64,000 bases of DNA, from contig NZ_BMCH01000005.1 of the NCBI RefSeq assembly GCF_014635085.1, forward strand, positions 1-64,000, written 5' to 3'. Made by a program: the position numbers and the translations under genes. The stretch comes from Asaia siamensis (GTDB lineage: Bacteria > Pseudomonadota > Alphaproteobacteria > Acetobacterales > Acetobacteraceae). The notes beneath the pieces were generated by a model that saw nothing but the letters and a program-made list of their open reading frames with translations, made no database searches and had not been told where the DNA came from. Below are positions 53,724-61,022 of the stretch, piece after piece; the first letter of the stretch is position 1; every line of letters starts with the position of its first letter.

Positions 53724-53910
53724 GACGCATCTCCAGAGTATGAGTGACCGCAGGCCGGGGCGAGGTCAGCCCCAGATCCTTGAGCATCCCGCGCGTGCTG
53801 CGTTCGGAAATGCCAAGCCGACTGGCGATAAGCCGCGCCGGGAAGCCCCTGCGATGATAGCCCTGCACAGCAGGAGCAAGACGGACGCGATCGAGTGCAG
53901 GACGAGCCAT
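53716..53910 (-). CDS. small HTH protein
   Basis: 64 aa, almost entirely one HTH: YHRRGFPARLIASRLGISER, STRGMLKDLGL. Overlaps the helicase start by 8 bp and shares one base with the upstream gene. Likely a DNA-binding accessory factor of the early operon; otherwise unknown. Confidence 0.7.
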   Translation of the reverse strand: MARPALDRVRLAPAVQGYHRRGFPARLIASRLGISERSTRGMLKDLGLTSPRPAVTHTLEMRHG

Positions 53911-54509
53911 CAGCCTTGCCCCCTATGCGCTTCGCATCGCCGGATGAACGGAGAATCAATCGAGAAAGCAGCGCCACAAAAGAGGCAGTTCCGGTGCCAG
54001 ACGCCCGAGACACGCGCCGTACTGGCAGAGACCTTCACGGGTGGCCTTTCGATGCTGCGCTCTGCCTGCGTCTGCACACTGCCGAACTGCTTCAGCAGTG
54101 CTGGAATATGCCGCTCAGGCACGTCATCCCATGTCTTGACGCTGCTTTCCGCAACGTTGAGGGCGCTGGCCAGAGCCTTGCCGCCGCCCGCCTGGGCGCG
54201 AACCTTGCGCGTGATATCGCGGGCACGCTCGCGTTCGGCGGGGGCGATAACCGGCGCGATGTTCTGAATGGCCCGTTCAAGCGCACCACTTTCGTGCGCG
54301 CGCAGGAAAGGCCGCACATAGGCAGAGGGAATATGATGCCAGCCGGTAATTGTCTTCGGCGCGCGATCGAGAATGACAGCCAGCGCAAGCCTTGCGCCCT
54401 TGCGCCCGCGAAGCTCTTTGAACAGCACGTTTGCATGCACCTGCTCAGCAGACGTCGCCAGCTGCGAGCGCACCATTTTGGGCGCTGGGTCGGAATGAAC
54501 GGCGCTCAT
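53910..54509 (-). CDS. hypothetical phage protein with HTH-like repeats and zinc knuckle
   Basis: 199 aa. Two related helical segments, LALAVILDRAPKTITGWHHI and KALASALNVAESSVKTWDDV, followed in each case by a P-rich turn, look like duplicated HTHs. C-terminal CLFCGAAF...FIRRCEAH forms a CxxC...CxxH zinc motif. Possible anti-repressor or replication accessory factor; function unknown. Confidence 0.65.
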   Translation of the reverse strand: MSAVHSDPAPKMVRSQLATSAEQVHANVLFKELRGRKGARLALAVILDRAPKTITGWHHIPSAYVRPFLRAHESGALERAIQNIAPVIAPAERERARDITRKVRAQAGGGKALASALNVAESSVKTWDDVPERHIPALLKQFGSVQTQAERSIERPPVKVSASTARVSGVWHRNCLFCGAAFSIDSPFIRRCEAHRGQG

Positions 54510-54970
54510 GCCACACCTCGCAGCGCAACAGGGGCAGGTTTCTCATCCGTCGCCCGCAGATTATGCAGGGCCTGCCCGACCGCATGATGCAGGCTCGATA
54601 GCGTGGCGCGCATCGCCACAACTTCATGCGCCTCGACAACGCCATCAGCCAGCACGCGCAGCGTGGTAGAAATCGTCTCGTTAAAGCTGTGCGACACCTT
54701 TTCGATATCGGTCGCGAGATCGCCCTGGCCGACCTTGAGTGGCGTCAGAATGTAGCCTTCGGCAAGCGCCATGGCCGCCAGAATGACTGGTTCTTGCGCG
54801 CAGCGATCCATCTCGATCGCGACATCGACCGGAACAACCGACGGTGAATGGCGGTTTTGGTAATCGGAAAGCTGTGAGCGACCGACGCGGACGAAACTCG
54901 CCGCCGCATCGACACCGCCCACAGCACGAATGACAGCCTGCGTGGCCGTCTTGATGGCGTGCGTGGTCAT
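54506..54970 (-). CDS. CII-like phage regulator
   Basis: 154 aa from the ATG at 54970, which overlaps the next upstream stop (ATGA). The N-terminal half contains an HTH (VDAAASFVRVGRSQLSDYQN), then VPVDVAIEMDRCAQEPVILA, resembling CII-type or phage regulatory proteins; the C-terminus is helical. Being second after Cro fits a CII role, but a family match is not certain. Confidence 0.65.
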   Translation of the reverse strand: MTTHAIKTATQAVIRAVGGVDAAASFVRVGRSQLSDYQNRHSPSVVPVDVAIEMDRCAQEPVILAAMALAEGYILTPLKVGQGDLATDIEKVSHSFNETISTTLRVLADGVVEAHEVVAMRATLSSLHHAVGQALHNLRATDEKPAPVALRGVA

Positions 54971-55218
54971 GGCAGGGTCCTGCAAAGAGAGGGAGAGGCG
55001 CACGCGCCAGAGCGCGGCGAAGAGGCCGGGGCAGGGCGCGCATCATGCGGTGGCGCTTCCGGCGTTGTTTCGGGGGCGAGGGCAGGCGCGAGATCGCGCA
55101 GCACATTGGCCAGCACGTCGCTGATATGACGCAGGGCAGCGAGGATCAGCGACCGGACGCGCTTCGGATGACGGGCCATTGTTCGCGGGGTAGTCAGCAA
55201 ATCATGAAAAAGCCTCAT
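54967..55218 (-). CDS. small hypothetical early protein
   Basis: 83 aa with a helix VRSLILAALRHISDVLANVL and a Pro/Ala-rich C-terminus. 4-bp overlaps with Cro before it and the CII-like gene after it support a real gene in the leftward early operon. No family recognised. Confidence 0.5.
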   Translation of the reverse strand: MRLFHDLLTTPRTMARHPKRVRSLILAALRHISDVLANVLRDLAPALAPETTPEAPPHDARPAPASSPRSGACASPSLCRTLP

Positions 55219-55451
55219 GCCGACGTCTCAAGCACCAACTGCTCGCCATGACGCTCGCGATAAGTCGCAACAAAATCGTCGGCGGTGACCTTCCCTTGGG
55301 TAGCCGACTTGATTCGATCCAGAGCCGCCGCAGAAGGGAAGCGCAAACCGTTGAGGTAACGATAGACCGTTGCCTTGTGCTTGATTCCGATCGACAGACC
55401 GAAATCGCGCGGACTGATCTGATTGGTTTTGAGATAATCGCCGAGCTTCAT
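55215..55451 (-). CDS. Cro-like repressor
   Basis: 78 aa from the Met at 55451 (MKLGDYLKTNQISPRDFGLS); the frame opens earlier but that part overlaps the operator region. HTH SPRDFGLSIGIKHKATVYRY. First gene of the leftward operon, divergent from CI across 92 bp with two operator-like sites, so it acts as the Cro counterpart in the lysis/lysogeny switch. Confidence 0.85.
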   Translation of the reverse strand: MKLGDYLKTNQISPRDFGLSIGIKHKATVYRYLNGLRFPSAAALDRIKSATQGKVTADDFVATYRERHGEQLVLETSA

Positions 55452-55459
55452 GCTGCATT

Positions 55460-55477
55460 GGTATCCTAATGGGACAC
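55460..55477. promoter_or_regulatory. operator-like site O1 (18 bp)
   Basis: GGTATCCTAATGGGACAC; the complement reads GTGTCC-N5-GGATACC, matching the other sites. It overlaps a possible Cro promoter -10 (TAGGAT on the minus strand). Confidence 0.7.
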
Positions 55478-55506
55478 TTGCTGCAATCGGAATATCCATT
55501 TAGGAA
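55478..55506 (+). promoter_or_regulatory. candidate CI promoter
   Basis: TTGCTG (55478-55483) and TAGGAA (55501-55506) with 17-bp spacing. The -10 lies inside operator site O2, which would give CI autoregulation. Weak match to consensus, so tentative. Confidence 0.45.
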
Positions 55507-55509
55507 ACC
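55492..55509. promoter_or_regulatory. operator-like site O2 (18 bp)
   Basis: ATATCCATTTAGGAAACC, complement GGTTTCC-N4/5-GGATAT, 32 bp from O1 (three helical turns), between cro and cI. A weaker GTTTCC half-site follows at 55517. Confidence 0.65.
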
Positions 55510-55543
55510 GACAAGAGTTTCCAAATCGGCGACAATGTGCCTC

Positions 55544-56344
55544 ATGAGTAACGAAGCTACACTGCCGCCGTATCCTAATTATCTTGGCGCCTATCTTAAG
55601 GCATTTGATATGACGCAAGAGCAGGCCGGACAGGTAATCAACCTACAAAAGGCAGCGGTTAATAAGATCGTCAAAGGAAGTAGGGGCCTCAGACCAGATT
55701 ACGCAAGAAAGCTCTGGTCGCACCTTGGGCTGCCTAAGGAAGACTGGCGCCTCTTGTATGACACGCCCCCGAACGCCGAATACCTTGCCCAGCACAAAAG
55801 TGCTGGCGGGGTATTGCCTAGAGGCGCCACAGCGGCAGAACCTATAAGTGTTGAGAAGATCTATGTTGTCGGAAGCGTGCAGGCTGGGCTTTGGCGCGAG
55901 GCACTGCAATGGGACGAGGCGAACTGGTACGCGATCACGGGGCCGATTGATACTAGGTATCCCGGACTTAAGAGGTATGGCTTAGTGGTTCACGGAAACT
56001 CGATGAACCGAGTGTTTCCTGATGGCACAATTGTTGTGGTCATCAATTTTGATGATCTCGCGCGACACCCTCAAAATGGAGAATATGTCGTCGCTATACA
56101 GCGTTCAGAAGATACTCAGGAATTCGAAGCTACTATAAAAGCTTTTCAGATCACCGATGACGGAAAAATGATACTTTGGCCGCAAAGTACGGACCCTTTG
56201 TTTCAGTCTCCTATCGTATTGCCTGATAATTTAGAGGAGTGTTACGGAAACGGACATGACGGACACTCCAACGGAATGCCTAATATTTTCGTTCAAGGCT
56301 TGGTGGTCGCACATTACACCCCCACGCTGAAGGCAACTTTTTAG
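55544..56344 (+). CDS. CI-type repressor (LexA-like, autocleaving)
   Basis: 266 aa from the ATG at 55544. N-terminal HTH (MTQEQAGQVINLQKAAVNKI), linker with the Ala114-Gly115 cleavage bond in SVQAGLWREA, and S24 peptidase domain with Ser153 (VVHGNSMNRVFPDG) and Lys199 (FEATIKAF). RecA-stimulated self-cleavage would induce the prophage on DNA damage. The gene is flanked by two pairs of matching operator-like sites, so it probably represses both the leftward Cro and the rightward operons. Confidence 0.94.
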   Translation: MSNEATLPPYPNYLGAYLKAFDMTQEQAGQVINLQKAAVNKIVKGSRGLRPDYARKLWSHLGLPKEDWRLLYDTPPNAEYLAQHKSAGGVLPRGATAAEPISVEKIYVVGSVQAGLWREALQWDEANWYAITGPIDTRYPGLKRYGLVVHGNSMNRVFPDGTIVVVINFDDLARHPQNGEYVVAIQRSEDTQEFEATIKAFQITDDGKMILWPQSTDPLFQSPIVLPDNLEECYGNGHDGHSNGMPNIFVQGLVVAHYTPTLKATF

Positions 56345-56361
56345 GTATCCCATAAGGAAAC
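56344..56361. promoter_or_regulatory. operator-like site O3 (18 bp)
   Basis: GGTATCCCATAAGGAAAC begins in the CI stop codon; complement GTTTCC-N5-GGATACC. It faces the rightward operon. Confidence 0.7.
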
Positions 56362-56376
56362 TTTTCCTTGCGCTAG

Positions 56377-56394
56377 GTTTCCAAAGAGGATACC
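56377..56394. promoter_or_regulatory. operator-like site O4 (18 bp)
   Basis: GTTTCCAAAGAGGATACC, the mirror of O3, 33 bp away, upstream of the rightward early operon. With O3 it would let CI silence genes 56431 to 62511. Confidence 0.7.
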
Positions 56395-56430
56395 AAACTT
56401 CATCGTTCACCCACGATGGAGTGCCAGCCG

Positions 56431-56742
56431 ATGTCGGCAACGCCGGTTCAGACCGTCTTCCTTCCTAACAGATCACCCACGCCCCCCCTGGCCGGGCGCG
56501 ACGCCATCAAGGCCATGCGTGCCATGGCTTCATACATGGACGCCCTCGCCGAGCAGGCTGGCTTTGCCCTGCGCCGCGATGCCGAACGCCTCTGGCAGAA
56601 CGCTGCTGCGGATAAGCGCCGCGAGGCCGACCAGATGGAACGCGCCGCCAAAGGGCGCACCGTCATTCCCGAGATACCGCAAACCAATCCCGTTCTGACC
56701 ATACTCGCCCGACACGGGCGCGTTGGGAGCGCACGGGCATGA
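56431..56742 (+). CDS. hypothetical rightward-operon protein
   Basis: 103 aa from the Met at 56431 (an upstream Met at 56416 adds five residues). Basic, helical: DAIKAMRAMASYMDALAEQA, RRDAERLWQNAAADKRREAD. First gene after O3/O4, so it is probably expressed early on induction. Function unknown. Confidence 0.7.
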   Translation: MSATPVQTVFLPNRSPTPPLAGRDAIKAMRAMASYMDALAEQAGFALRRDAERLWQNAAADKRREADQMERAAKGRTVIPEIPQTNPVLTILARHGRVGSARA

Positions 56743-57014
56743 GCGCAGACCCGTCGAATCATCAGCCGTCAGAGGTGCCGGAAGCGCTGAACCTCGAAGC
56801 CTGCCACGCAGCGAGCCTCGAATTTCAATCCGTCTGCGACCGCTATGACCTTTCCGTGTCGCAGCGCCTCGACTTGCTTGCCGATATGACCGCACGCGCC
56901 GCCCACGAGATCGCTGGTCGCGATCCGGGTTGGCAACACGCGGCGCGCATCGTGCTGGAAACCATGCAGCGCCACGCTCGCACCCGCCTGCAGCATCTGA
57001 CCGGCATGGCGTGA
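56739..57014 (+). CDS. hypothetical phage protein
   Basis: 91 aa, helical, with LSVSQRLDLLADMTARAAHE and IVLETMQRHARTRLQHL. Overlaps both neighbours by 1 to 4 bp. No family recognised. Confidence 0.65.
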   Translation: MSADPSNHQPSEVPEALNLEACHAASLEFQSVCDRYDLSVSQRLDLLADMTARAAHEIAGRDPGWQHAARIVLETMQRHARTRLQHLTGMA

Positions 57015-57442
57015 TGAACGCCCCTATTTTTATTCCTCATTGGAGCGGCCCGGCCATGCCGACCGTAGGAAGACCGACCATGAATCACGTCCATATTTCC
57101 GGTAACGGCACTAACGGACACATTCCCGCCATGCCACGCCTCGACACTTTCGCGACAGACGCCGCCGCAGCCAGTCGCGCCCGCCAGGCCGCAGATCCTG
57201 AATCGAACGTTGGCGGTATTGCCGTTGACCGTCTGCGTAGCGTGATCGAGCGCGTCGAACGGCTTGAAGAAGAGCGATCGGCTCTTGCGGGCGATATCAA
57301 GGATATTTTCAGCGAGGCGAAATCAGCCGGGTTCGATGTCGCCACCATCAAGAACATCATCAGGCTGCGCAAGAAAGAGCCGAACGAGATCGAAGAGCAG
57401 GAAACGCTGCTCGATATCTATCGTCACGCGCTTGGAATGTGA
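57014..57442 (+). CDS. GapR-family (DUF2312) DNA-binding protein
   Basis: 142 aa from an ATG that overlaps the previous stop; an alternative Met at 57080 removes the first 22. Residues about 63-142 are the GapR/DUF2312 domain: DRLRSVIERVERLEEERSAL, EAKSAGFDVATIKNIIRLRK, with the coiled-coil form typical of proteins that bind overtwisted AT-rich DNA in alphaproteobacteria. A phage copy could influence host DNA topology or replication. The Gly/Ser/Thr-rich N-terminus is extra. Confidence 0.9.
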   Translation: MNAPIFIPHWSGPAMPTVGRPTMNHVHISGNGTNGHIPAMPRLDTFATDAAAASRARQAADPESNVGGIAVDRLRSVIERVERLEEERSALAGDIKDIFSEAKSAGFDVATIKNIIRLRKKEPNEIEEQETLLDIYRHALGM

Positions 57443-57445
57443 GCC

Positions 57446-57697
57446 ATGGCAGCACTTCCCAAAAACGCAGGCGCCGCAAAGCCGGAAAAGCCTTATTCGA
57501 TCCATGATGGCCAGGGCGTGCGCGTGCAGCGTTTCGCCTCCTATGGCGAGGCTGAGAGAGCCGCAACGGCATGGTGCCGCGAAAAACAGGCACCCGTCGA
57601 TGTGCGTCGACGCCGCACACACCTAGCAACCGCGCTGCCCCAGAGCGGACGCGCGCCGCTGGTTGAGATGACATGGGCGGGGAGCGCCTACGCATGA
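57446..57697 (+). CDS. small hypothetical phage protein
   Basis: 83 aa with HDGQGVRVQRFASYGEAERA and TAWCREKQAPVDVRRRR. Short spacing to GapR and 4-bp overlap with the next gene. No family recognised. Confidence 0.6.
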   Translation: MAALPKNAGAAKPEKPYSIHDGQGVRVQRFASYGEAERAATAWCREKQAPVDVRRRRTHLATALPQSGRAPLVEMTWAGSAYA

Positions 57698-58233
57698 GCG
57701 CCCGCGCCTATACTCCTGCCGATTGGGTCGACCCGCGCAGCGAAGCACGCGAGCGTCGTTACCAGGCTGCGCAGCCCTCGCTGGGGCTTGTATCCGGCAA
57801 CCGCACGGCCTCATTTTCCCCTAGGATCGAGCCCGCCATTATGGCGCTGCTCCCCATGCGCTCGAATGAGTGGATGAAACTTGCGCGCCGCGTCGCGCCG
57901 GAAGACGTGCAGATATGGGTGCCGCTCACCTGGACGCGCCGCATCCTCGAATTTGTCAGCGCGTCCGAACACTGGGCCTGTCTCTGGCCCTGCGGCGCGA
58001 TCGAGACTTTTGCGCCCGATGACAGACGCAAGCGCGTCGTCATCATGCAGCCGCATGAGGCCTTTGCGGTGCATCAGGCTCATCCGCTGGTCGATATCTC
58101 GCTGCATGAAAAAACACTGACCCTGCGCTTTCGCCGCCCGAGCGAGACACGCGGCACAATCAACGCCGAGCCCGCCTTGCGTCAGGCCTGTCACCTGCCG
58201 CCACGCGCGCGCCAGGCTGGAGAAGCAACATGA
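57694..58233 (+). CDS. hypothetical phage protein
   Basis: 179 aa from the Met at 57694 (MSARAYTPADWVDPRSEAR), which overlaps the preceding stop. The middle is hydrophobic-aromatic (DVQIWVPLTWTRRILEFVSA, EHWACLWPCGAIETFAPDD). It ends in an Arg-rich tail. Function unknown. Confidence 0.65.
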   Translation: MSARAYTPADWVDPRSEARERRYQAAQPSLGLVSGNRTASFSPRIEPAIMALLPMRSNEWMKLARRVAPEDVQIWVPLTWTRRILEFVSASEHWACLWPCGAIETFAPDDRRKRVVIMQPHEAFAVHQAHPLVDISLHEKTLTLRFRRPSETRGTINAEPALRQACHLPPRARQAGEAT

Positions 58234-58418
58234 GTGACAGCGATTGGCATGGCCTCATCATCCTGGGCATCGCAGCGCTTCTGGTCATCTGGATCGCGGT
58301 CAGTGAGATCCGAAGCTACCTGCGTTGCCGCGACCTGCGTGCCCAGATCAGGATGCTAGAGCATCTGGAGGCATTCAGCGCCCAGACGCATCACCGCGAT
58401 CAGGGCACAAACCCATGA
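58230..58418 (+). CDS. small single-pass membrane protein
   Basis: 62 aa: one N-terminal membrane helix GLIILGIAALLVIWIAVSEI then a basic, helical cytoplasmic tail. 4-bp overlaps with both neighbours. Phage-encoded small membrane proteins in early operons often act in superinfection control; here that is a guess. Confidence 0.6.
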   Translation: MSDSDWHGLIILGIAALLVIWIAVSEIRSYLRCRDLRAQIRMLEHLEAFSAQTHHRDQGTNP

Positions 58419-58576
58419 CCAGCGCCGAAGCCTGGGACGCAGGCGATTACGAACTGGCCGACAAACTGCGCCACGAGCAGGACATGCAGGACGCAATCCG
58501 CGCCGAGATCGAGACACAGGAAAGACGAGCACAGGAGGCTGCAAAGCCCCGATGCTTGAGGGAGAGACGGGGATGA
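58415..58576 (+). CDS. small acidic hypothetical protein
   Basis: 53 aa from the Met at 58415 (MTSAEAWDAGDYELADKLRH), all helical. Overlaps neighbours by 4 bp on both sides. Resembles small phage proteins seen beside membrane proteins in early operons; function unknown. Confidence 0.6.
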   Translation: MTSAEAWDAGDYELADKLRHEQDMQDAIRAEIETQERRAQEAAKPRCLRERRG

Positions 58577-59319
58577 TCGTAAATAAGAAATACGAAATAC
58601 TTGATAGCGATACGGTCAAATCTTCTGATGGGCGCACCCTCAAGCGCATCAGAGCGATCGTAGCGATAGCCGCTATCCGAGTGCAGCCGGGCGATCTCGG
58701 AGGTTATATCGAGGTCGAAAGTAATCTTCAGGTCTCCGGCGATGCGTGGGTCTCCGGCAATGCGTGGGTCTACGGCGATGCGTGGGTCTACGGCGATGCG
58801 CAGGTCTCCGGCGATGCGTGGGTCTACGGCGATGCGCAGGTCTCCGGCGATGCGCAGGTCTCCGGCGATGCGCAGGTCTCCGGCGATGCGCAGGTCTACG
58901 GCGATGCGCAGGTCTCCGGCGATGCGTGGGTCTACGGCAATGCGCAGGTCTACGGCGATGCGCAGGTCTCCGGCGATGCGCAGGTCTCCGGCGATGCGCA
59001 GGTCTCCGGCGATGCGCAGGTCTCCGGTAATGCGTGGGTCTACGGCAATGCGCAGGTCTCCGGCAATGCGCAGGTCGAACTCAGAACGCATATCGGCTGG
59101 TTGAGCATTGTGGGTTCCGAAAACGGAACCCTGACATGGTTTCGATCAAAAAGCGGCATCAGGGTAAACAGAGGATGCTTCAATGGGACGCTCGCTGAAT
59201 TTGAGGAGGCAGTATCGAAAACACATTCCGACAATCAGACGGCGCGTGAATACCGCTGCTTGATCGATTTTATTCGTTTGCGATCGGCTGGGTTCTCTTA
59301 TGAGGGAGCTGACACATGA
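58573..59319 (+). CDS. left-handed beta-helix (hexapeptide-repeat) phage protein
   Basis: 248 aa from the ATG at 58573 (ATGA overlap, good ribosome site). After an N-terminal domain (KYEILDSDTVKSSDGRTLKR) come 19 exact hexapeptides of the form [QW]V[SY]G[DN]A, predicted to fold as a left-handed parallel beta-helix, then a C-terminal domain ending RSAGFSYEGADT. Known phage relatives are annotated as hexapeptide-repeat or polymer-forming proteins without a firm role. The strict repeat implies recent slippage expansion and variable length among strains. Confidence 0.85.
   Translation: MIVNKKYEILDSDTVKSSDGRTLKRIRAIVAIAAIRVQPGDLGGYIEVESNLQVSGDAWVSGNAWVYGDAWVYGDAQVSGDAWVYGDAQVSGDAQVSGDAQVSGDAQVYGDAQVSGDAWVYGNAQVYGDAQVSGDAQVSGDAQVSGDAQVSGNAWVYGNAQVSGNAQVELRTHIGWLSIVGSENGTLTWFRSKSGIRVNRGCFNGTLAEFEEAVSKTHSDNQTAREYRCLIDFIRLRSAGFSYEGADT
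58729..59070 (+). repeat. 19 x 18-bp in-frame tandem repeat
   Basis: Units close to caggtctccggcgatgcg; substitutions swap Gln/Trp, Ser/Tyr and Asp/Asn at fixed places, so the DNA repeat encodes the 6-residue beta-helix repeat. Not a CRISPR: there are no spacers. Confidence 0.95.
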
Positions 59320-59359
59320 CCCACGAACAGAAGCCGGAGAGCGCGGAGTTTCGGACGCG
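59315..59359 (+). repeat. 45-bp start-region repeat, copy 1
   Basis: Start codon region of the XF1762 gene is identical to 59827..59871 over 45 bp, encoding MTHEQKPESAEFRTR. Confidence 0.9.
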
Positions 59360-59831
59360 GGAGGCGCAGAGGCGGACGCGCGGCTTATCGGCGCGCCCTA
59401 TACGGCAAAGCGTCGCGTTCGAATTTATAGACGCCCTGCACAGGCATCATGACCGACCTACCGGATGGCTTTTCGGAATATCAGCCGTAGATATGACCGA
59501 CGCAATATGTGGAGTTTGTGTAGTAGGCCGCCCGTCGTCCCGGAAGAAAGACGATGGTCTAACGGTAGAGATCACGCGCCTATGTACGGACGGAACATTC
59601 AACGCATGTTCGTTTTTGTATGGCGCAGCTTGGCGGGCAGCCCGTGCGATTGGTTATAGGCGAGGTTTCACATTCACCGATCCAGAAGAAAGCGGTGCCA
59701 GCCTTCGCGCCTCTGGATGGGTCCAAGACGGCGAAACTCCGGGGCGCAGTTGGAGCGTCCCATCACGCGAGAGGAGCGACAAACATCCTCTCGGCAGGAA
59801 AATTCGCTGGCGCATAGAGGTACAGCCATGA
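59316..59831 (+). CDS. XF1762-family phage protein
   Basis: 171 aa; DALHRHHDRPTGWLFGISAV, VVGRPSSRKKDDGLTVEITR and SFLYGAAWRAARAIGYRRGF, ESGASLRASGW are the signature of the XF1762 family, thought to have a GNAT-like fold. Function unknown. The first 15 residues (MTHEQKPESAEFRTRE) recur at the start of the next gene. Confidence 0.85.
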   Translation: MTHEQKPESAEFRTREAQRRTRGLSARPIRQSVAFEFIDALHRHHDRPTGWLFGISAVDMTDAICGVCVVGRPSSRKKDDGLTVEITRLCTDGTFNACSFLYGAAWRAARAIGYRRGFTFTDPEESGASLRASGWVQDGETPGRSWSVPSRERSDKHPLGRKIRWRIEVQP

Positions 59832-59871
59832 CCCACGAACAGAAGCCGGAGAGCGCGGAGTTTCGGACGCG
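59827..59871 (+). repeat. 45-bp start-region repeat, copy 2
   Basis: Second copy, opening the following gene. The genes differ completely after the repeat, so the shared leader is not simple gene duplication. Confidence 0.9.
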
Positions 59872-60523
59872 AGAAGAAATCGAGATGGAAATGGCGCGTC
59901 TCTTTACGCATGGAGTGCGCGGTCCAAACGCGGCCACACAGGTCGTTCACCGCATCTTCGATGAGGTGCGAGCGTTTGGGCATTCCGAGGCAGCGCTCGC
60001 ATTTGCGTATCGAAACGAAGAAGCAATGGCACGAGATGCTGAAAAGGGCATCAAAGGCGAGCCTTATTGGCGCCGATATATGCAAGCTGTGTTCGAAGAT
60101 CCTTCAATAGCCTCCGAGGAAGAAGCCCTCGAGTGTGTGGAGACTATCATTCGTGAGTTCAAGCAGATCGGCGCGGCAGAGCAGCGTCGGAAGGATGCGG
60201 AGGGGGCGGAGCTGGTCGCATGGTGCCTGATGACGGCAGATGGGCAGATCATCAACGGCATTCACGAGGAAAAGCACCAAGCCGAAACCTACCGGCACCG
60301 GAAAGCCTCAGACACGCTGACACCTCTATACACCCGCCCCGCCAGCGTCACCGCGCTTGAGGATCGGGTGAAGGAGTTGGAGGGGGTGAATAAGGCGTGG
60401 AGTGACGCCGCAGCTAACGCGCTGACGTGGCTTGAAAACGGGCGCCAAGCGAATGCGCGGGATGAACTGAAGGCGGCTCAGCGCCGTGCCGCAGCCATCC
60501 GCGAGGGAGGCGAGCATGGGTGA
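59828..60523 (+). CDS. hypothetical phage protein with shared leader
   Basis: 231 aa from the ATG overlapping the previous stop. Leader MTHEQKPESAEFRTRE, then helical segments (VVHRIFDEVRAFGHSEAALA, LEDRVKELEGVNKAWSDAAA) ending in an Arg/Ala-rich helix. The DNA immediately after the start is a direct repeat of 59315..59359. Function unknown. Confidence 0.7.
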   Translation: MTHEQKPESAEFRTREEIEMEMARLFTHGVRGPNAATQVVHRIFDEVRAFGHSEAALAFAYRNEEAMARDAEKGIKGEPYWRRYMQAVFEDPSIASEEEALECVETIIREFKQIGAAEQRRKDAEGAELVAWCLMTADGQIINGIHEEKHQAETYRHRKASDTLTPLYTRPASVTALEDRVKELEGVNKAWSDAAANALTWLENGRQANARDELKAAQRRAAAIREGGEHG

Positions 60524-61022
60524 GACCACGCCAACCGTCCTTGATCCGTGCTGCGGCAGTCGGATGTTCTGGTTTGACAGGGCAGACTCCCGAGCGGTGT
60601 TCGGAGACATACGCTCGGAGGCTCATGAGCTTCGCGACAAATCGAGCGCAGGCGGGGCAAGGAAGCTAGTCATTGCGCCAGATGCAGAGATGGATTTTCG
60701 CGATCTGCCCTTCGCTGACGGTTCGTTCAATCTGGTTGTATTCGACCCTCCGCATCTCGTGAGGAACGGTAAGACCGGCTGGCTTGCAAAGAAATATGGG
60801 AAGCTTGGGCAAACCTGGCAGAACGACTTGCGCGCCGGGTTTCGAGAGTGTTTCCGAGTGCTGCGTGAGGGAGGCACGATGGTTTTTAAATGGAATGAAC
60901 ACGAGATTCCCGTGGGACGCATCCTCGAGCTGACGCCAGAGCGGCCCTTATTCGGCAATCGATGCGGCAAGACAGCCAAATCACATTGGCTCGTCTTCAT
61001 GAAAGGGGCGCCCCATGACTGA
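60516..61022 (+). CDS. SAM-dependent methyltransferase (DPPH motif)
   Basis: 168 aa from the Met at 60516 (an upstream Met adds 10). Motif I-like LDPCCGSRMFWFD, acidic loop AEMDFRDLPFADGSFNLVVF and catalytic DPPH, then a C-terminal GTMVFKWNEHEIPVGRILEL. Short size and lack of a target-recognition domain suggest a small DNA or protein methylase of the phage class; the substrate is not evident. Confidence 0.82.
   Translation: MGETTPTVLDPCCGSRMFWFDRADSRAVFGDIRSEAHELRDKSSAGGARKLVIAPDAEMDFRDLPFADGSFNLVVFDPPHLVRNGKTGWLAKKYGKLGQTWQNDLRAGFRECFRVLREGGTMVFKWNEHEIPVGRILELTPERPLFGNRCGKTAKSHWLVFMKGAPHD

Noticed and set aside
58729-59070. CRISPR array
   Set aside because: The 18-bp repeats are directly adjacent with no unique spacers and lie in a coding frame.
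58447-59091. Minus-strand 214-codon frame with repeated GDLRIA
   Set aside because: It is the complement of the hexapeptide repeat; the plus-strand frame has a ribosome site, operon overlap and folded flanking domains.
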